A DNA stretch of 64,000 bases. It comes from Patiria miniata (taxonomy: Eukaryota > Echinodermata > Asteroidea > Valvatida > Asterinidae). Numbering within the stretch: position 1 is the stretch's first letter; every line of letters starts with the position of its first letter. A model generated the notes under the pieces. The model saw nothing but the letters and a program-made list of their open reading frames with translations. It did not search any database and was not told where the DNA came from. The stretch lies in contig NW_024037076.1 in assembly GCF_015706575.1 (NCBI RefSeq), forward strand, positions 9,148,777-9,212,776. The letters run 5' to 3'. Shown piece by piece: positions 1 through 11,330 of this stretch. A program made the translations under genes and the position numbers.

Positions 1-2600
1 TCATAAAAACTGTAATATGGCACATGACGGTCTCTGGTATTATAAGGACAATCTTAACTGTGTTCTATACTGCCTGTTATGGAATTCTCCATTGCAATTC
101 AACATTTCTACTAAAGCCAGGTATAACATAACCATCATTCCAAGCAACGATCAGTATCTTTCATTCACGCAGGTAAAACAAAATACGTATAATAGTATTT
201 CGAATTATCGCCAATGAGACTGAAGTAAACAATTAACTGCCCCAACCTTGTTCAATGGAACTATAGTGAAGAAAAGTGACCACTTTTATTATTGAAATAT
301 TAGCCAGCCACTATAACTATTTGTGCATGCCACAGCTTTGCAAGACAATTACGGGGTACTTTGGTCGTCACTTGAAAATACTAATACACAAAATGGAAAA
401 AAAAATAACACCTTCCCATACGATGGTAAATCTTCAGTCGCTACGCCACAACTTACTCCACCTGAAATGATTGCGCAAATTACGCGATAGTTTGTTGCGC
501 AAGTCGCAGACTTATGCCCCCTCACCCTCACCCACCAACTGGATGTCAACAAAATTATTTGGTTTTTATCTATAACCTTGACGCAGTACCAGTACAATTG
601 GCGAAAAACGGGAAACGCATTTTGCTTAACTAAAATAAATGGACTAAAACCTTTGTCAATACACACACTGTTTTATATGCACCGTAAGTTCAATAATTGA
701 AAAAAATGACGATTGTAAAAAGAAGATCTCTTTCTAAAGAAGAATTATAAAGTGCAACCAACCATGGGTATTTATTTCATCATTCATGACAGTAATTTGA
801 AAATTCTTAAAGAATACCTTAAATGGATTTTCAGACTAAGGATTTTGTGGAGCTGGGGCGTTGTCCCCACGTTCATGAGCTCCTGCATCAGAAAAAAAGA
901 ACAAGTACAAAGATTGGCGTTGGTTGAGTTACGCATTGTCCACTTTAGTTGTGATTATTGTCATAGCAAAAACAAATTCACATTTCATCTTTCCTCAGTG
1001 AAACAATTCATTTTAACTTGAACAAAATTGCACCCTCTGTGTTTTTTTTATTTCAGTATACATGCTATTCACAGCTAAACGTTACTTTCGGGTTGATGAC
1101 GTCATCAGTTAAACTGAATATTGATTCAGTTCAGACAGGATAAAAAATCATTATGAAGTTAAAACAAACTTTGAAAATATTGAAATGGTAATGAATATTT
1201 TATGTATATGTATTTAACACATAACTTCCAGTTTGATGTCTTCACAATATTTGAACGCCCAAGGTCATCATTGTATGATTGTACCGAAAATAATGATGTA
1301 TGTTATGAGGTACGAACATAGTCATTAGAAACGGATCAAATAACGAATTTGAATTTAAAGGAAACAAAACTTATCATCTGTTCATTCTCCCCACAATAAC
1401 TTCTAGTCTGATGACGTCACGATTCGGAAACGTTGCAAATTCGCCGGGGTTGTACAAAGAATATCTTGGGGTAATTTTGTAAAATTGTAGCGAATGGTTT
1501 TAAGTTCAAAAATCTATCTTTTGACAACTGCTAGCGGCGCCCTTTCCGAATATGACATCGAACCAATGCTTGTGTTGACTTTCCTCACTAATTATTTTCA
1601 TAATTTATATCAATATAGGAAAATGTGTCCATTTTCTAGTTATATTCAATCTGCATGGAAATCAAATATAATCGCCAGAGGCAACGTCTAAAATATAACA
1701 AAAAGTGAGAACGCTACTCTAGATTATTCCGTTATAAAGTAATAATTGCGAGTAATTTTTCAGATTGTGACGTTAAGTCGCTTGTAATTTAATACATGAT
1801 GACGTCACGATGACGTCACAACTTTGTTCACGTCTTCGGACCACGGTTTAAGCTCCGTCTAGGTTTATCGTCATCCCATGAACTGTTTGGAAGAAATGAG
1901 GCTTCTGTCTGTAGATTTTGTTTGCTCTTCCGAGTGAATTGTAATCATCTTCCTCGCTCCAGTCTTTTAATGTGCTTTTTATATAATGCAGTTTTTTATA
2001 TAGATACATTCCTATCTTCTCTGTATAATTTTTGGTTTTTGTGTGTTTTAATTCATTGTTTTTTCCATCATTAAGTCATTATTTTAGCGCTTTTCTCAAC
2101 TCGAGCCGGTTTTTTTTCTCTTACGTAACATTTTTGGTTTTTACTTCTAAATTCAGTGTTGTTTTCTTTCATTCTGTCATTTGTTTTTCTGGCATCATCC
2201 TTCAGCATTCTTTTGATCATCTTTCCCCGCTTAAGTCACCTAAGATATTTTTTGTTGTTTTAATTTATTTATTGTTTTGTATCTTTGACTTTTAATCATC
2301 CATCCCCGTTTTAGTCATATTTTGTGTTTTTTATCACGGTAATCTCCCTCAATTTTTGGGTTCATGTTTAAAATCATTGTTTTTTTTCTGTCAGTGTCTT
2401 ATCTTTTGAAACGTTTTAGTGCTTGTTTATATATGTATATATATAATGTACTTGCTTTTTATGTATTAATATGCTTTTTTATGGCTTTTCATTTATTTAT
2501 TATCTATTTTAGCTTGTTTTAACGGTGCAGCGGGTCCTCGGACAACAGTACTTGTACTTTTGTTGTTCCTTGCCTTTCTGTATAATGGTGTGAGAATGGG
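1..2600. other. intergenic or downstream intron, no gene recognised
   Basis: No exon of the flanking gene and no protein homology could be recognised on either strand; open stretches here are short and composition-driven. The segment holds four TGACGTCA palindromes (1097-1104, 1412-1419, 1800-1807, 1811-1818). It also has a T-rich tract from about 1920 to 2520 that ends in an AATAAA-like and (AAT)n tail at 2602-2628, which looks like the 3' end of an old retroposed element. If the gene starting at 6469 continues past position 1, this is its intron. Confidence 0.5.
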
Positions 2601-2628
2601 TAAATAAATAATAATAATAATAATAATT
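2560..2628 (+). repeat. probable retroposon 3' end with AAT tail
   Basis: A T-rich, non-coding stretch finishes with TAAATAAATAATAATAAT. A polyadenylation-like signal merging into a short simple repeat is typical of non-LTR element 3' ends. No coding remnant was found just upstream, so the family cannot be named. Confidence 0.3.
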
Positions 2629-2632
2629 TTAA

Positions 2633-3380
2633 ACTCACCTTACTTTGACCTTCCGGAAGACCCCGTGAGTTTACACAACAAAAATTGTTGATCACTTTAT
2701 GGTCTATCTGATTACAAAGTATGAATGATCGATCATTTTGTTCAAGAGTTATAGGTGAAAAGAGATGGTGTTATATCATGAAGTCAGGGTACTATGCACC
2801 ACTGAGCGTCGATATATGTTAGAAGTTACAAATTAATACTATGTACCGTTTAGAAGAAAAGTCTCGGAAACCTACTGTCCGGAATCAACAGATGTAATTC
2901 TTACCATTGTAAAAGGGTCACCGGGTCGTACCCGATCACCCACTGAATGACCATCATGAGTCTAACAAAAAGTAAATTGCTAGAATCGCCTGGGAATTTA
3001 CACTTCAATTTGGCATTAGATAGCCGACCTATTATGTGATCGGGTACGAATCACGTTTTTAAATAGTAAAATTCTTCTCCCCCTTCTACCCCCCCCCTTT
3101 CCCGTCCAAACATTTTCCGGCGGCTTTTGAACTTTCAACATATCAACCCCTGAGGTGTGCCTATTACTCTGACTTCATGATGGCGTCATCGGGTATCAAT
3201 TTATACCAAATTTTAATTTTAAAAATGAAAATGTTCATTCATCAATAACTCACGAACACAATTAACAACCATGTGCGTACTTTGTAATCTGATAGACAGT
3301 GATGGATATTTTGTGTCGTTGAAGTCGCTTGACCTTTACTTCCGGGGTTACCGAAAGGTCAAAGTTAGGTAAAATGCAAA
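2633..3380. mobile_element. diverged foldback (inverted-repeat) element
   Basis: Outer arms near 2640-2740 and 3270-3375 are imperfect inverted copies: a TTTGACCTT / AAGGTCAAA pair and a CTGATTACAAAGTA / TACTTTGTAATCTGAT pair. An inner pair reads CGTACCCGATCAC (2928-2940) and GTGATCGGGTACG (3037-3049). This nested palindrome with no coding capacity fits a decayed MITE or foldback transposon. Terminal bases and target-site duplication could not be fixed. Confidence 0.5.
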
Positions 3381-4449
3381 CAGAAGCCTAAAATCAAGAC
3401 ATACTGGATTTTTTTCCAAACATTTTACAGGATGACAATGACACCTAGTATGAACTTGAACCCTGGTCCAAAAAATGTGACCAATTTCAAGAGCTCATCG
3501 GACGTTATCAGGTATCAAATTATAAGCGATGAAGTGTCAAATTTTGAAAAAATAACTTTGAAGTATAACCTTACGAAGGAATGGAGTAGCATTTTCACTT
3601 TTTATGATGTACTTGAAGAATGTTCATAAGATACATGAAGACATTGCCTCTCGCAATATTTTTGATTCCCGGGCACAGAGCCATTTGACTTGTATTTCCA
3701 TTGTTACTGGAAGTGCAGGGAAGATTGGATATAACTTGAAAACGGAAGAACTTTCCTACAGTTATAAATAATGCATATGATCAGTGAGGAGTGCAAAATA
3801 CCCCAAAAAAGCACAATGTCATCATTTGAAAGGGCGTCCTCTCGCGGCACGTCAAAGATATAGTTGAACTTTAGGATTTAAACCCATTCGTCAAAGTTTG
3901 CAACCGCAAAAAATGACTTTTCGAGGTTTCGAAATCATGACGTCATCAGACCGGATATTATTGTAAGAAAATGTTAAAACGGTCATTTTTTTTATTATTC
4001 AAGTCCATCACCCGAACCGTGTTTAAGCATTGTTTCTATATTGAGAAAAATGGTTCCACTCGAAAAGGCTGAGTGTCCTTATTTTTATTTTTTTCAGGCA
4101 TGTTAATATTCAAACCTCATGTCCATTGCAATAATTATTTGCCAGCCCGAGCACCCTGCGTTGTTAACTCAATAAACGCAAATGTCTAGTTCTAAATTAG
4201 AATTAGAATTGCCCTGTGGTAATTTCATCGTTAAGAAAGGAAATGTTATGTCCGAGACAGAGCCAAATAACCATGATTGCTATACTTAAACTCTGTAGTG
4301 TGCGACAGTGATGACATTGTGACAAATGCAATAAAGCTCTGTCACAGACATTACATTACGCTAAAATTGCCCCCTATCACTCAGTGGTATTATTTGAAAT
4401 ATAAAACTAAACAGGGCCCATAAGTAACGCAGTGAAAATTCGTATTTAC
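3381..4449. other. probable intron, no exon recognised
   Basis: Lies just downstream (minus strand) of exon 2 of the left-hand gene. One TGACGTCA site is present (3938-3945). No splice-bounded coding segment was recognised. Confidence 0.4.
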
Positions 4450-4575
4450 CTGCCCTCTCTGGCGGCGCACCGAAAGTAAGGTTAATTGGACCTGATGTAC
4501 CAGTAATGACAGGGTTGTTAGCGCCGGTAATAGTGCCGACGTTTCCCGTGATGTTTCCACGTGGTTGTTGAGCAC
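4450..4575 (-). CDS. NLR-type gene 2, exon 2: amyloid-like Gly/Asn/Val repeat
   Basis: The minus-strand exon is bounded by a good acceptor (TTTTATTTTAG just above 4575) and donor (CAG/GTAAAT just below 4450). It is 126 nt: two leading bases, 41 codons, one trailing base, the same phase as the exons of the NLR gene at 21-46 kb. The peptide has a regular beta-prone pattern: GNITGNVGTITG, then NNPVITGTSGPINLTFG, then APPERA. Alternating hydrophobics spaced by Gly, Asn and Thr suit a short beta-solenoid or amyloid stack. Fungal and bacterial NLRs carry comparable short amyloid signalling motifs next to their NACHT/NB domain, and this one follows a short hydrophilic N-terminus. The amyloid function is inference. 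It could instead be a simple beta-rich linker. The exon itself is well supported by phase, splice sites and the related exon at 23847-23921. Confidence 0.72.
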
Positions 4576-6390
4576 CTAAAATAAAATTAATCAAATGATC
4601 AGCACGGTATAATTATATCGCCTCAAATAAAAGCACATTTCATCAGTAGCGTAAACAGAATCAGTTGCGTAAACAGATGGGGGTGCAGAGAGACAGATTG
4701 CAACGGGAGATTTTAAAAGCAAAATCGGGACGCTGATAGAAACAAAATTGGGAAGGTGAAAATGAGCAACGGGACGACAATTCTATTTTGCAACGGAATA
4801 TTTTCTCACAATTGCCCTTTTGTTACGAGCCCCATTTTTTTTCACGAGCACTCTTACATCATCACGAGTGCCGTTGTTTAGGATTGTGTCGCCTTGAAGA
4901 GCGCTACGTGTTGTCCAAAGGTTTCCGGTTTGAACAACGCTTCTACCTCTACCATGAACCTCCACCACTACCACCACCACCCCCGCTCCCGCCATCACCG
5001 CCATCACCACCACCACCACTACCACGTTTTGATTTTACTGGGTGTCCGGTCAAAATGACCTTTGCATACGCCACACTGCAACGGGCTAACAAAACCCTGG
5101 TTACGCGACATAATTATGCTCAAGGAAATCTGTAAAGACATCTCCGACCTGAAAAACGGCTGAGTGTTCGCCTTAAATAAAGTACATTGCAAAATATTTA
5201 CTTTTTGGCTTGGAAACACACTTGCCTCCAGACAGCATGCCGTAACTTTCACAAAGAGCGGTTCCACTTGTGTTAATTATTTTCTTTCCTTCTACATTTT
5301 AGCTATGTTTTCAGCAAATTTACTTAGCAGCTAATTTTTTTCGCATCGTGCAATTTTTGATATTCATTAGTTACGTGTGCTCATTGGTATTTCTAAAACA
5401 ATTCTCTGTTTTAATTTGCTCAAAATCATGTTAGTGGAGGTCTATTTGCGAATGATCTAATATCAAGATGAGAGGGCAAATACCTTTACGTGTAGTGACT
5501 GTAGCGGCCAAACTTAGACAGATTTGTTATTTTTTGCCAAGTGAGGGCGCTGTAACGGAAAGACGGCAGCTAAGCAAAAAGCAACATGGCCTCAGCTCGA
5601 TCTCGATAGAGTTGCAACTTGTGTTATTCTTTGCCCAAAGCATTAATCTGGCCAAGGTTTATTAAACGGTTGGTTACTCCTAAATAATTTATGATTCTGT
5701 GACTAGTGTGATATTTAGTAATATTTTGTAAGCCTAACAGTTGTATTTTCTACACGTGTATTTTCATAAGCATTGCTTTTAGTTTGGAAATTTGTGTGCA
5801 TGTATATATAGTACATTTACTTGTAAGTGATATGTAATTTGAGCTGATTCTGTTAATTAGGTTACACAAACTCTTGATAATTTCTTGTAACACATACATT
5901 TTATTTTCTGTTTTACTGTAGTCGATCTGTGCATGTACCTGAGCCTAACATGTGTACGACTACCAAAACTGTAAGAAAATGTACAAAACAATACATTTTC
6001 TGGATCTGCGCACAGCATTTTAGTCAGTAATCTTTGGCAGATTCAGTGACAGTTTACTGTTTGAAAGCCATGGGAGCAACGCTGAGACTTGACACTTTGA
6101 TCAAACCACGGATTTGTAAATACACATTATGTAATTTCCCCCAAGATGGCGCTATTATGGCAACTATACGATTTAATAGCTTAATGCACTCAGATAAGTC
6201 TGAGTTAGTACAACATTCAGTGGCCTTTTTTTTCCGTGCCAGAGAGAATGTACTTATATTCGTTGCGGCTGTAAAGTGCTGACGCAAGTTCCCCTCCTCT
6301 CAACCCCCCCCCCCCTCCGCTAGTGACATCAGTACACTCCCAAAGAAGTCGTAGTTCGATCTTCTTTCTTGGATCCTCGGCATTACTCAC
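4576..6390 (-). other. gene 2 intron 1
   Basis: Lies between exon 1 (ends 6391) and exon 2 (begins 4575), both splice phase 1. It contains a CAC/CCACCA-rich simple-sequence patch around 4960-5025, which gives false valine- or proline-rich translations, and a poly-C run at about 6304-6316. No extra exon was identified, though a small phase-1 exon could have been missed. Confidence 0.5.
4955..5022. repeat. CCA/CCG trinucleotide-rich low-complexity patch
   Basis: Imperfect repeats of CCACCA, CCATCA and CCGCCA. The Pro-rich and Val-rich translations in the two orientations are by-products of this composition. Confidence 0.7.
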
Positions 6391-6469
6391 CTTCTGGTAT
6401 CTGGGGTGCCTTGGGCTCCTCTTTCTTCTTGTCATCGTCCGTCTGCCCCTTCTCACAATGTCCACTCAT
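6391..6469 (-). CDS. NLR-type gene 2, first coding exon
   Basis: ATG at 6467-6469 opens a 79-nt coding exon (26 codons plus one base) ending at a strong donor (GAAG/GTGAGTAAT). The peptide begins MSGHCEKGQ and continues as an acidic/lysine-rich hydrophilic stretch (DDDKKKEEPK), so it is a disordered N-terminus with no signal peptide and a predicted cytosolic protein. The trailing base sets phase 1, which matches exon 2 at 4450-4575. I chose this ATG because the frame runs cleanly to the donor. The promoter was not identified. The product is named NLR-type only because its second exon resembles the motif exon next to NACHT in the other gene; its own NACHT exon is not in the window. Confidence 0.62.
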
Positions 6470-8586
6470 GGTTCTTTTTTATCACTCCTTAACCAGCCCT
6501 GTAAGTTAATGTAAAACATTTTACTCTTTGCATACATTTTCAACCAAAGACCACTGAAAGACAAACAGAATGAGCAAAATGCGTAAGCAAATACAAAACC
6601 ATATTAGCACAAAAAAGAGCTCTTGGACTCCCCAAAACCTGCATTTTGTATAAAGCAGACGTATTCATTAGGCAAAGTAAAAAAAAAAACAAGTTTCTCG
6701 TCCCCGCCCGCTTCCTTTTTCGAGGCCGCCTGGATTTTTTTTATTATTTTTGAAAAATGCAGTAAAAACACTGAAAAAGTCCACAAATTCATCGGAAAAT
6801 AAAATACTTGCGAAATATGTGAGTCGAAGTTTTCAGTATAGACTCTGTCGGTCACTTTGTACACCACATAATATCGACGTGTGATCGCTACCCCTGCGAC
6901 AGTGCAAGCATGGCGAGTTCACAACAACTCACCCATTTGGTTCCCAGACCAAAATATTCTGACTATCCGTGATGAATCTACGCGCCCATGGAGTCGAGGC
7001 TGAGACGTGAGCATCAGGAATAATTGTCAGGTCTATGGAACCAGACTACGTACATGTATGTCTATTGATTGTTTTAGAATACAGTCGTTTGAAAATTCAA
7101 CCGGAATCTGTCTGCCGTACTGTATGCGGTAAATGCTGACTTCTAAGCCAGAATGCAACCGGTATGAGACTAGCTCACGCTGGAGCATGTGTTTAAAGAA
7201 TTTGCTAGCGACTTTTGGCGGTTAAAGCAAATGCATCTAAAACTGTTCTTGGTACACCAATACAACTCTAACGGACACTGTAAATATGTTCAGTTCTCTT
7301 GTCCAACTTGTCTTTCATTTTAAAAGTGTCTTTGAACAGTGGAAACACCAACTGTTGCAGGAAATTTTAAAATGGTGGCCATCTTGAAAAAAATTAAAAA
7401 AATTAAAATTAAAAGCCCCTCTTCCTCCTATTTTTCAAAAACCTGGACGAGAAACTTTTTTTTTTAATCGGCCTTAACGACATTTCAAGCACATTGCCTC
7501 CAAAGTGGCACCTGAGCACTTATAACCACTTTACTGGAACTATACACGGATCAGTTTGTACTTCGGTCTTCAATATACATCCTCATCAGACTCCTTTATA
7601 TATCAACGAAAACATAACTTCAAACAACGATCTGTTGGATTGGTAATTTGTTAATCGTTAACAAAGATAGTTATATAAAACACCCACATACAGTCTACTG
7701 GAAGTCATGAATTGTTTCCGTAATCCACAAACCTACTTCGATTGGAAGTCAGTTGGTATGTTTTTATTTAAAAGTGTTTGGGTATGGTACGCATACATAA
7801 AAATAATTATTGGAATATGGTGAAAAAAATATATGAGGTTTGAATGGTACAGAATCGATTTTAACCAAAATACAGTCAATAATTGTGGTAATTGTATTTA
7901 CACAAATTCCATGAGGCTGGGATTATTTTGATCCCGCTCATCGATATAAAAAAAAATACTGAACAAACAACTACATGCGTCCTGGTACATAAAATGCATT
8001 TGGGATTTCCCAACGTGTAGTCGACTATTGTGAAAAGCAAACAAAGATCCACAAAGGTCAAAAGGTGCATGGTATTTATCATTAGCAGTCGACGATATTC
8101 AAATGCTCATGCCATGATAAGTGTCCTTTTTGGTTGTGTACTTGATAAGTTCAAAACGTGTTTTTTATTCCAATTTACGACACATTTGACTGGCGGGGTT
8201 AAGCACACAGTAGTAGGTTGCGTTCATGTCTTGATACGCTCTAGCAGGATTGGGGGGCAAAGTTCTTCTGTACGTACTTTGCGTGAACAGTTGGCTAATT
8301 GTTCATGATACACGGCATGGTTGTCGTTTGCCTGCTCGTTAAGCACAGTATGTTTCCATGAAATATATACCTGCCTAACATTTTAAATGTTGGCGTTGGA
8401 TGAAGTTAACATAAACACGGTAGGCACTCGCTGCAAATAATTATAATTTTGAGTCGTTGACATAAACAAACAAACAAGCATATTATAAAAGCTCCCTAGG
8501 TCTATTTGCTTATAAAACCACGATATTAATTGTAATATCTGTAGTGATAAAATCATGCTGTCTGTCAATATCAACATCTAGATTAA
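6470..8586. other. intergenic, upstream of gene 2
   Basis: Should hold the 5' UTR and promoter of the gene starting at 6469, but no TATA or initiator arrangement can be asserted. No coding exon or recognisable repeat family was seen. Several A/T homopolymer runs are present. Confidence 0.4.
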
Positions 8587-9125
8587 AGGGAATGTACATC
8601 AATGGCTTTTGCTGTAATTTTCAGAAATGAACTATTTGAGAGGTTAGTATAATAGATCAAATATTATTACACTGACATTTTTGAAGTTTGGTGTTCGAAA
8701 AGGTTGGAAAAACCAAGAAAACAAAAATGGTCAAGTAGTCTGGTTCCCTGACTTCACAAAAGATAAAATGGATCAATTTATAGATGATGGAAAATTGTAA
8801 GGCAAGGAACCAGTCTAGCTGGCCTGCACCCATTCATGAACATGTAACCAAACAAAATTTGGACTGAAAATTTGGACTGAAAAAATGGTGAATTGGGAGT
8901 AAATTTGGAGCAGTAGTTGAAAAATAGTTAGGTTTTTCCAACGCTGGTCGGCCGACCACCGTTGGAAATGTTTACAAAAATACAATTTTCTTGAAAATGA
9001 CTTCACACCAGGTGCTATAATTTTACAAGATGCTTGAAAATGTCATTTACCAACATCCTAGTAAGGTATTTCGTAAAAACTTGGTAGTTTTATTTCTCGA
9101 TGTTTGCAAATGTTGTATATTCCCT
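8587..9125. mobile_element. MITE flanked by TTAA (piggyBac-like target)
   Basis: Terminal inverted repeats read AGGGAATGTACA at the left and TGTATATTCCCT at the right. Each is abutted by TTAA (8583-8586 and 9126-9129), the target duplicated by piggyBac-superfamily elements. The 539-bp interior has no coding capacity. The terminal bases AGGG differ from the usual CCC start of piggyBac ends, so superfamily placement rests mainly on TTAA. Confidence 0.55.
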
Positions 9126-9899
9126 TTAAGAAATGTGTTTATTTGTTTATTGTTTCCTTGTGCATGCGAATGCTTAGAAAGCTTAATTGGTTGCCTAACG
9201 GTATAGCTAATAAATCCATTTCGAGAGCTTTAATTGCATCATGTTTTGGTTTTCCTTTTAAGTAGGTAGTGACAATCTCCGTGTTTAGGGGCTCGACGTT
9301 TGATGGAATTTTTATCCTGTTTAGAAAAAAAATTATACATGTTATTGTTGCGTGTATACACAAGTGCTGCTCTTGGAAGAATATTTCTTCAGCCTAGAAT
9401 GATGGGGGGGGGGGCACTTGTGCTAGTTATTACAAATATATACATCTTGCGCCCTACTTTCATTATTATTTCTTGGCTTTACACCCGGTGTAGGCCTAAG
9501 CTCTGTATTTCTAATAAAAAAAAAGGTACAGCTTTTGCAGTCTCTTGATTAATTAGTTATTAATACATTAACGAAACAGTATTTTTGTTGCAATTTTCCC
9601 CAACTACGGTTGATATTGCTACAACGTGGGGCAAGTAGTTTAATTTAAAAAGAACCGCTGCATTGTTTTTAATAGAACTATTACCAAGTTGTATGTAAAA
9701 GTGTTGTATTGCAACAGCAAAATATTCACAAGTCAAATTTAGCATTAAATATTTCGGCTTCATCTTTTTTGTCCTTGTTATTTTAATTACTTTTTCTGTT
9801 TACAACCAATAAAGTGCATATTTCATGTTTCCTGAAATCCAGTGATTAGGCTTACTTCACCTGTATCAGATTTATTTTAGTTGCAGAGGCTCTCTTTTT

Positions 9900-10240
9900 G
9901 TATAACTACTTTTATGCTTCGAAACGTCCTGTCACAGGGATCGGTCCACGCTCAGATTATATTTAATATCTACACAGCCGACATGCCCGACACACCCTCC
10001 AAGAGTACCTGAACGCGGACGACTGTGCCTCGACTTCTCTAATCACTCTTTCAAGTCCATCTCAAATCACTATTTTGAGCCAAGGGTGAACATGACATGA
10101 CCTCCTTCTGCAATTACTTCTATAAAAATGAGCCTCGAGAAAACAGTCTGCTCTTCAGCTTGCTGACTGTTATGCCTAGAGAGAGCTGAAGGTCAATCTG
10201 AACGGACATTTAAAGTCCCTTAATTAAGTTGCCAGTCCAT
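9900..10240 (+). mobile_element. LINE reverse-transcriptase core fragment (decayed)
   Basis: Conceptual translation with frameshifts gives an R-N-V-L-S-Q-G-S-V motif, then IFNIYTADMPDTPS, then a YLNADDCAS stretch at about 10000-10030. These are the QGSVLAP, FNIYTxDxP and Y-ADD blocks of non-LTR (Jockey/CR1-like) reverse transcriptases. The catalytic block reads NADD rather than Y/F-ADD and the frame is broken, so the copy is dead. A further RELKVNLNGHL piece follows at about 10175-10215. This RT block lies upstream of its endonuclease block, which is reversed from the normal LINE order. Confidence 0.72.
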
Positions 10241-10254
10241 CCAGCAAATTAAAC

Positions 10255-11330
10255 CTGCCGGCTGTACCCCTCACCTTGCAACCTTTGCAAAAACGAAGAT
10301 ATTCCCTCCGATGTTGATGAGTGTGAAGTCTGTCAGTTTACGTGGGAGGTACGGGCATTTCAAGCACTGATTGAAGAGCACAAAGCTGATGTGATCTGCA
10401 CCACCAAAGCCCACTTAGACAGCTCTATTCGGAATTCTGCCATAGGAACTGTTTCCTAAGGCTTTTAACAATGTCTATTGGACCGAACACATGAGTGCTT
10501 GCCTTCCTTGTCAAGAACTGGATACCGATTCTGAAATTATTTGGGATCAAATTTTGCTCCAAGGATCAAGACAGGGACAACTCTTCTGTTAGGCTGTTAC
10601 TATCGCTTAAATTCGCTAACCCTGCCGTCTAGCGAACGGAAACATCTTGATTCACCGTTGGAAAAGATTCCGCACAGATCTCTGAAGTGTGCCAAATATC
10701 ATTTTAAGCGGTGACTACAATGCCAAATGTATCAGTTGAGGGAGGTGGGATACAGACTTCAACACCAGGCGATACCCATCTCATGTAAATAATGGACTTC
10801 TTGATACAGCATGTTCCTGAGCCAACACGTAGGCCTATCACTGAAACTACAGCTAACACCTAGGATTTGTTGTTCATTTCCATTCCAAGCAGTATTGTTC
10901 AAGTGAAGTTTTACACCCGAGATGCCATTCTCGCAACACGACCACTGCTAACGCGACTAAGCAGCGCCGTGTCATCTCTGTCACCATCCCTACCTGCAAG
11001 ATGTCGCAGATAAATATCAAATGTATCCTGGGCAATTACCGCATCCCAGTGTGCTTCAGACCAGCCGACACTCTCTGACAGAGCCTGGTGCATCCCAAAG
11101 ACGAGAACACCAGACCGAAACAGAGCAACTTTGTTTACGGCAAATATGAAATGATGAGAAGGAACCTGAAGCATTGCTCCAAATCGGCAAAAATATCAGC
11201 GTGTGATACTCGATCTTGTGCCTCAAATCCCAAGTATGCATCAACTGTATGTGATCCGTTCGAGGCAACATCTTCATAAAAAAAAAATCAGCTTGAAATG
11301 GTCCAGAGTCGTGCTGCCTGAGCATGCATT
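10255..11330 (+). mobile_element. LINE zinc-finger/endonuclease and C-terminal fragments (decayed)
   Basis: In order on the plus strand: a Cys-rich segment (CNLCKNEDIPSDVDECEVC, about 10275-10335); an APE-type endonuclease start (IEEHKADVICTTKAHLDSSI, about 10365-10425); GCYYR and an LSGDYNAK-type block (about 10695-10725); the RYPSHVNNGLLD block (about 10770-10805); MRRNLKHCSK (about 11150-11180); and the post-RT tail PKYASTVCDPFEATSS / QLEMVQSRAA (about 11230-11325). Stops and frameshifts are frequent. The RT core expected between the endonuclease and the tail is missing and lies upstream instead. Confidence 0.72.

Noticed and set aside
9..666. Short frames including a 105-codon minus-strand frame at 349-666
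   Set aside because: No domain, no splice support and composition-driven. The expected NACHT exon of the left-hand gene is not here.
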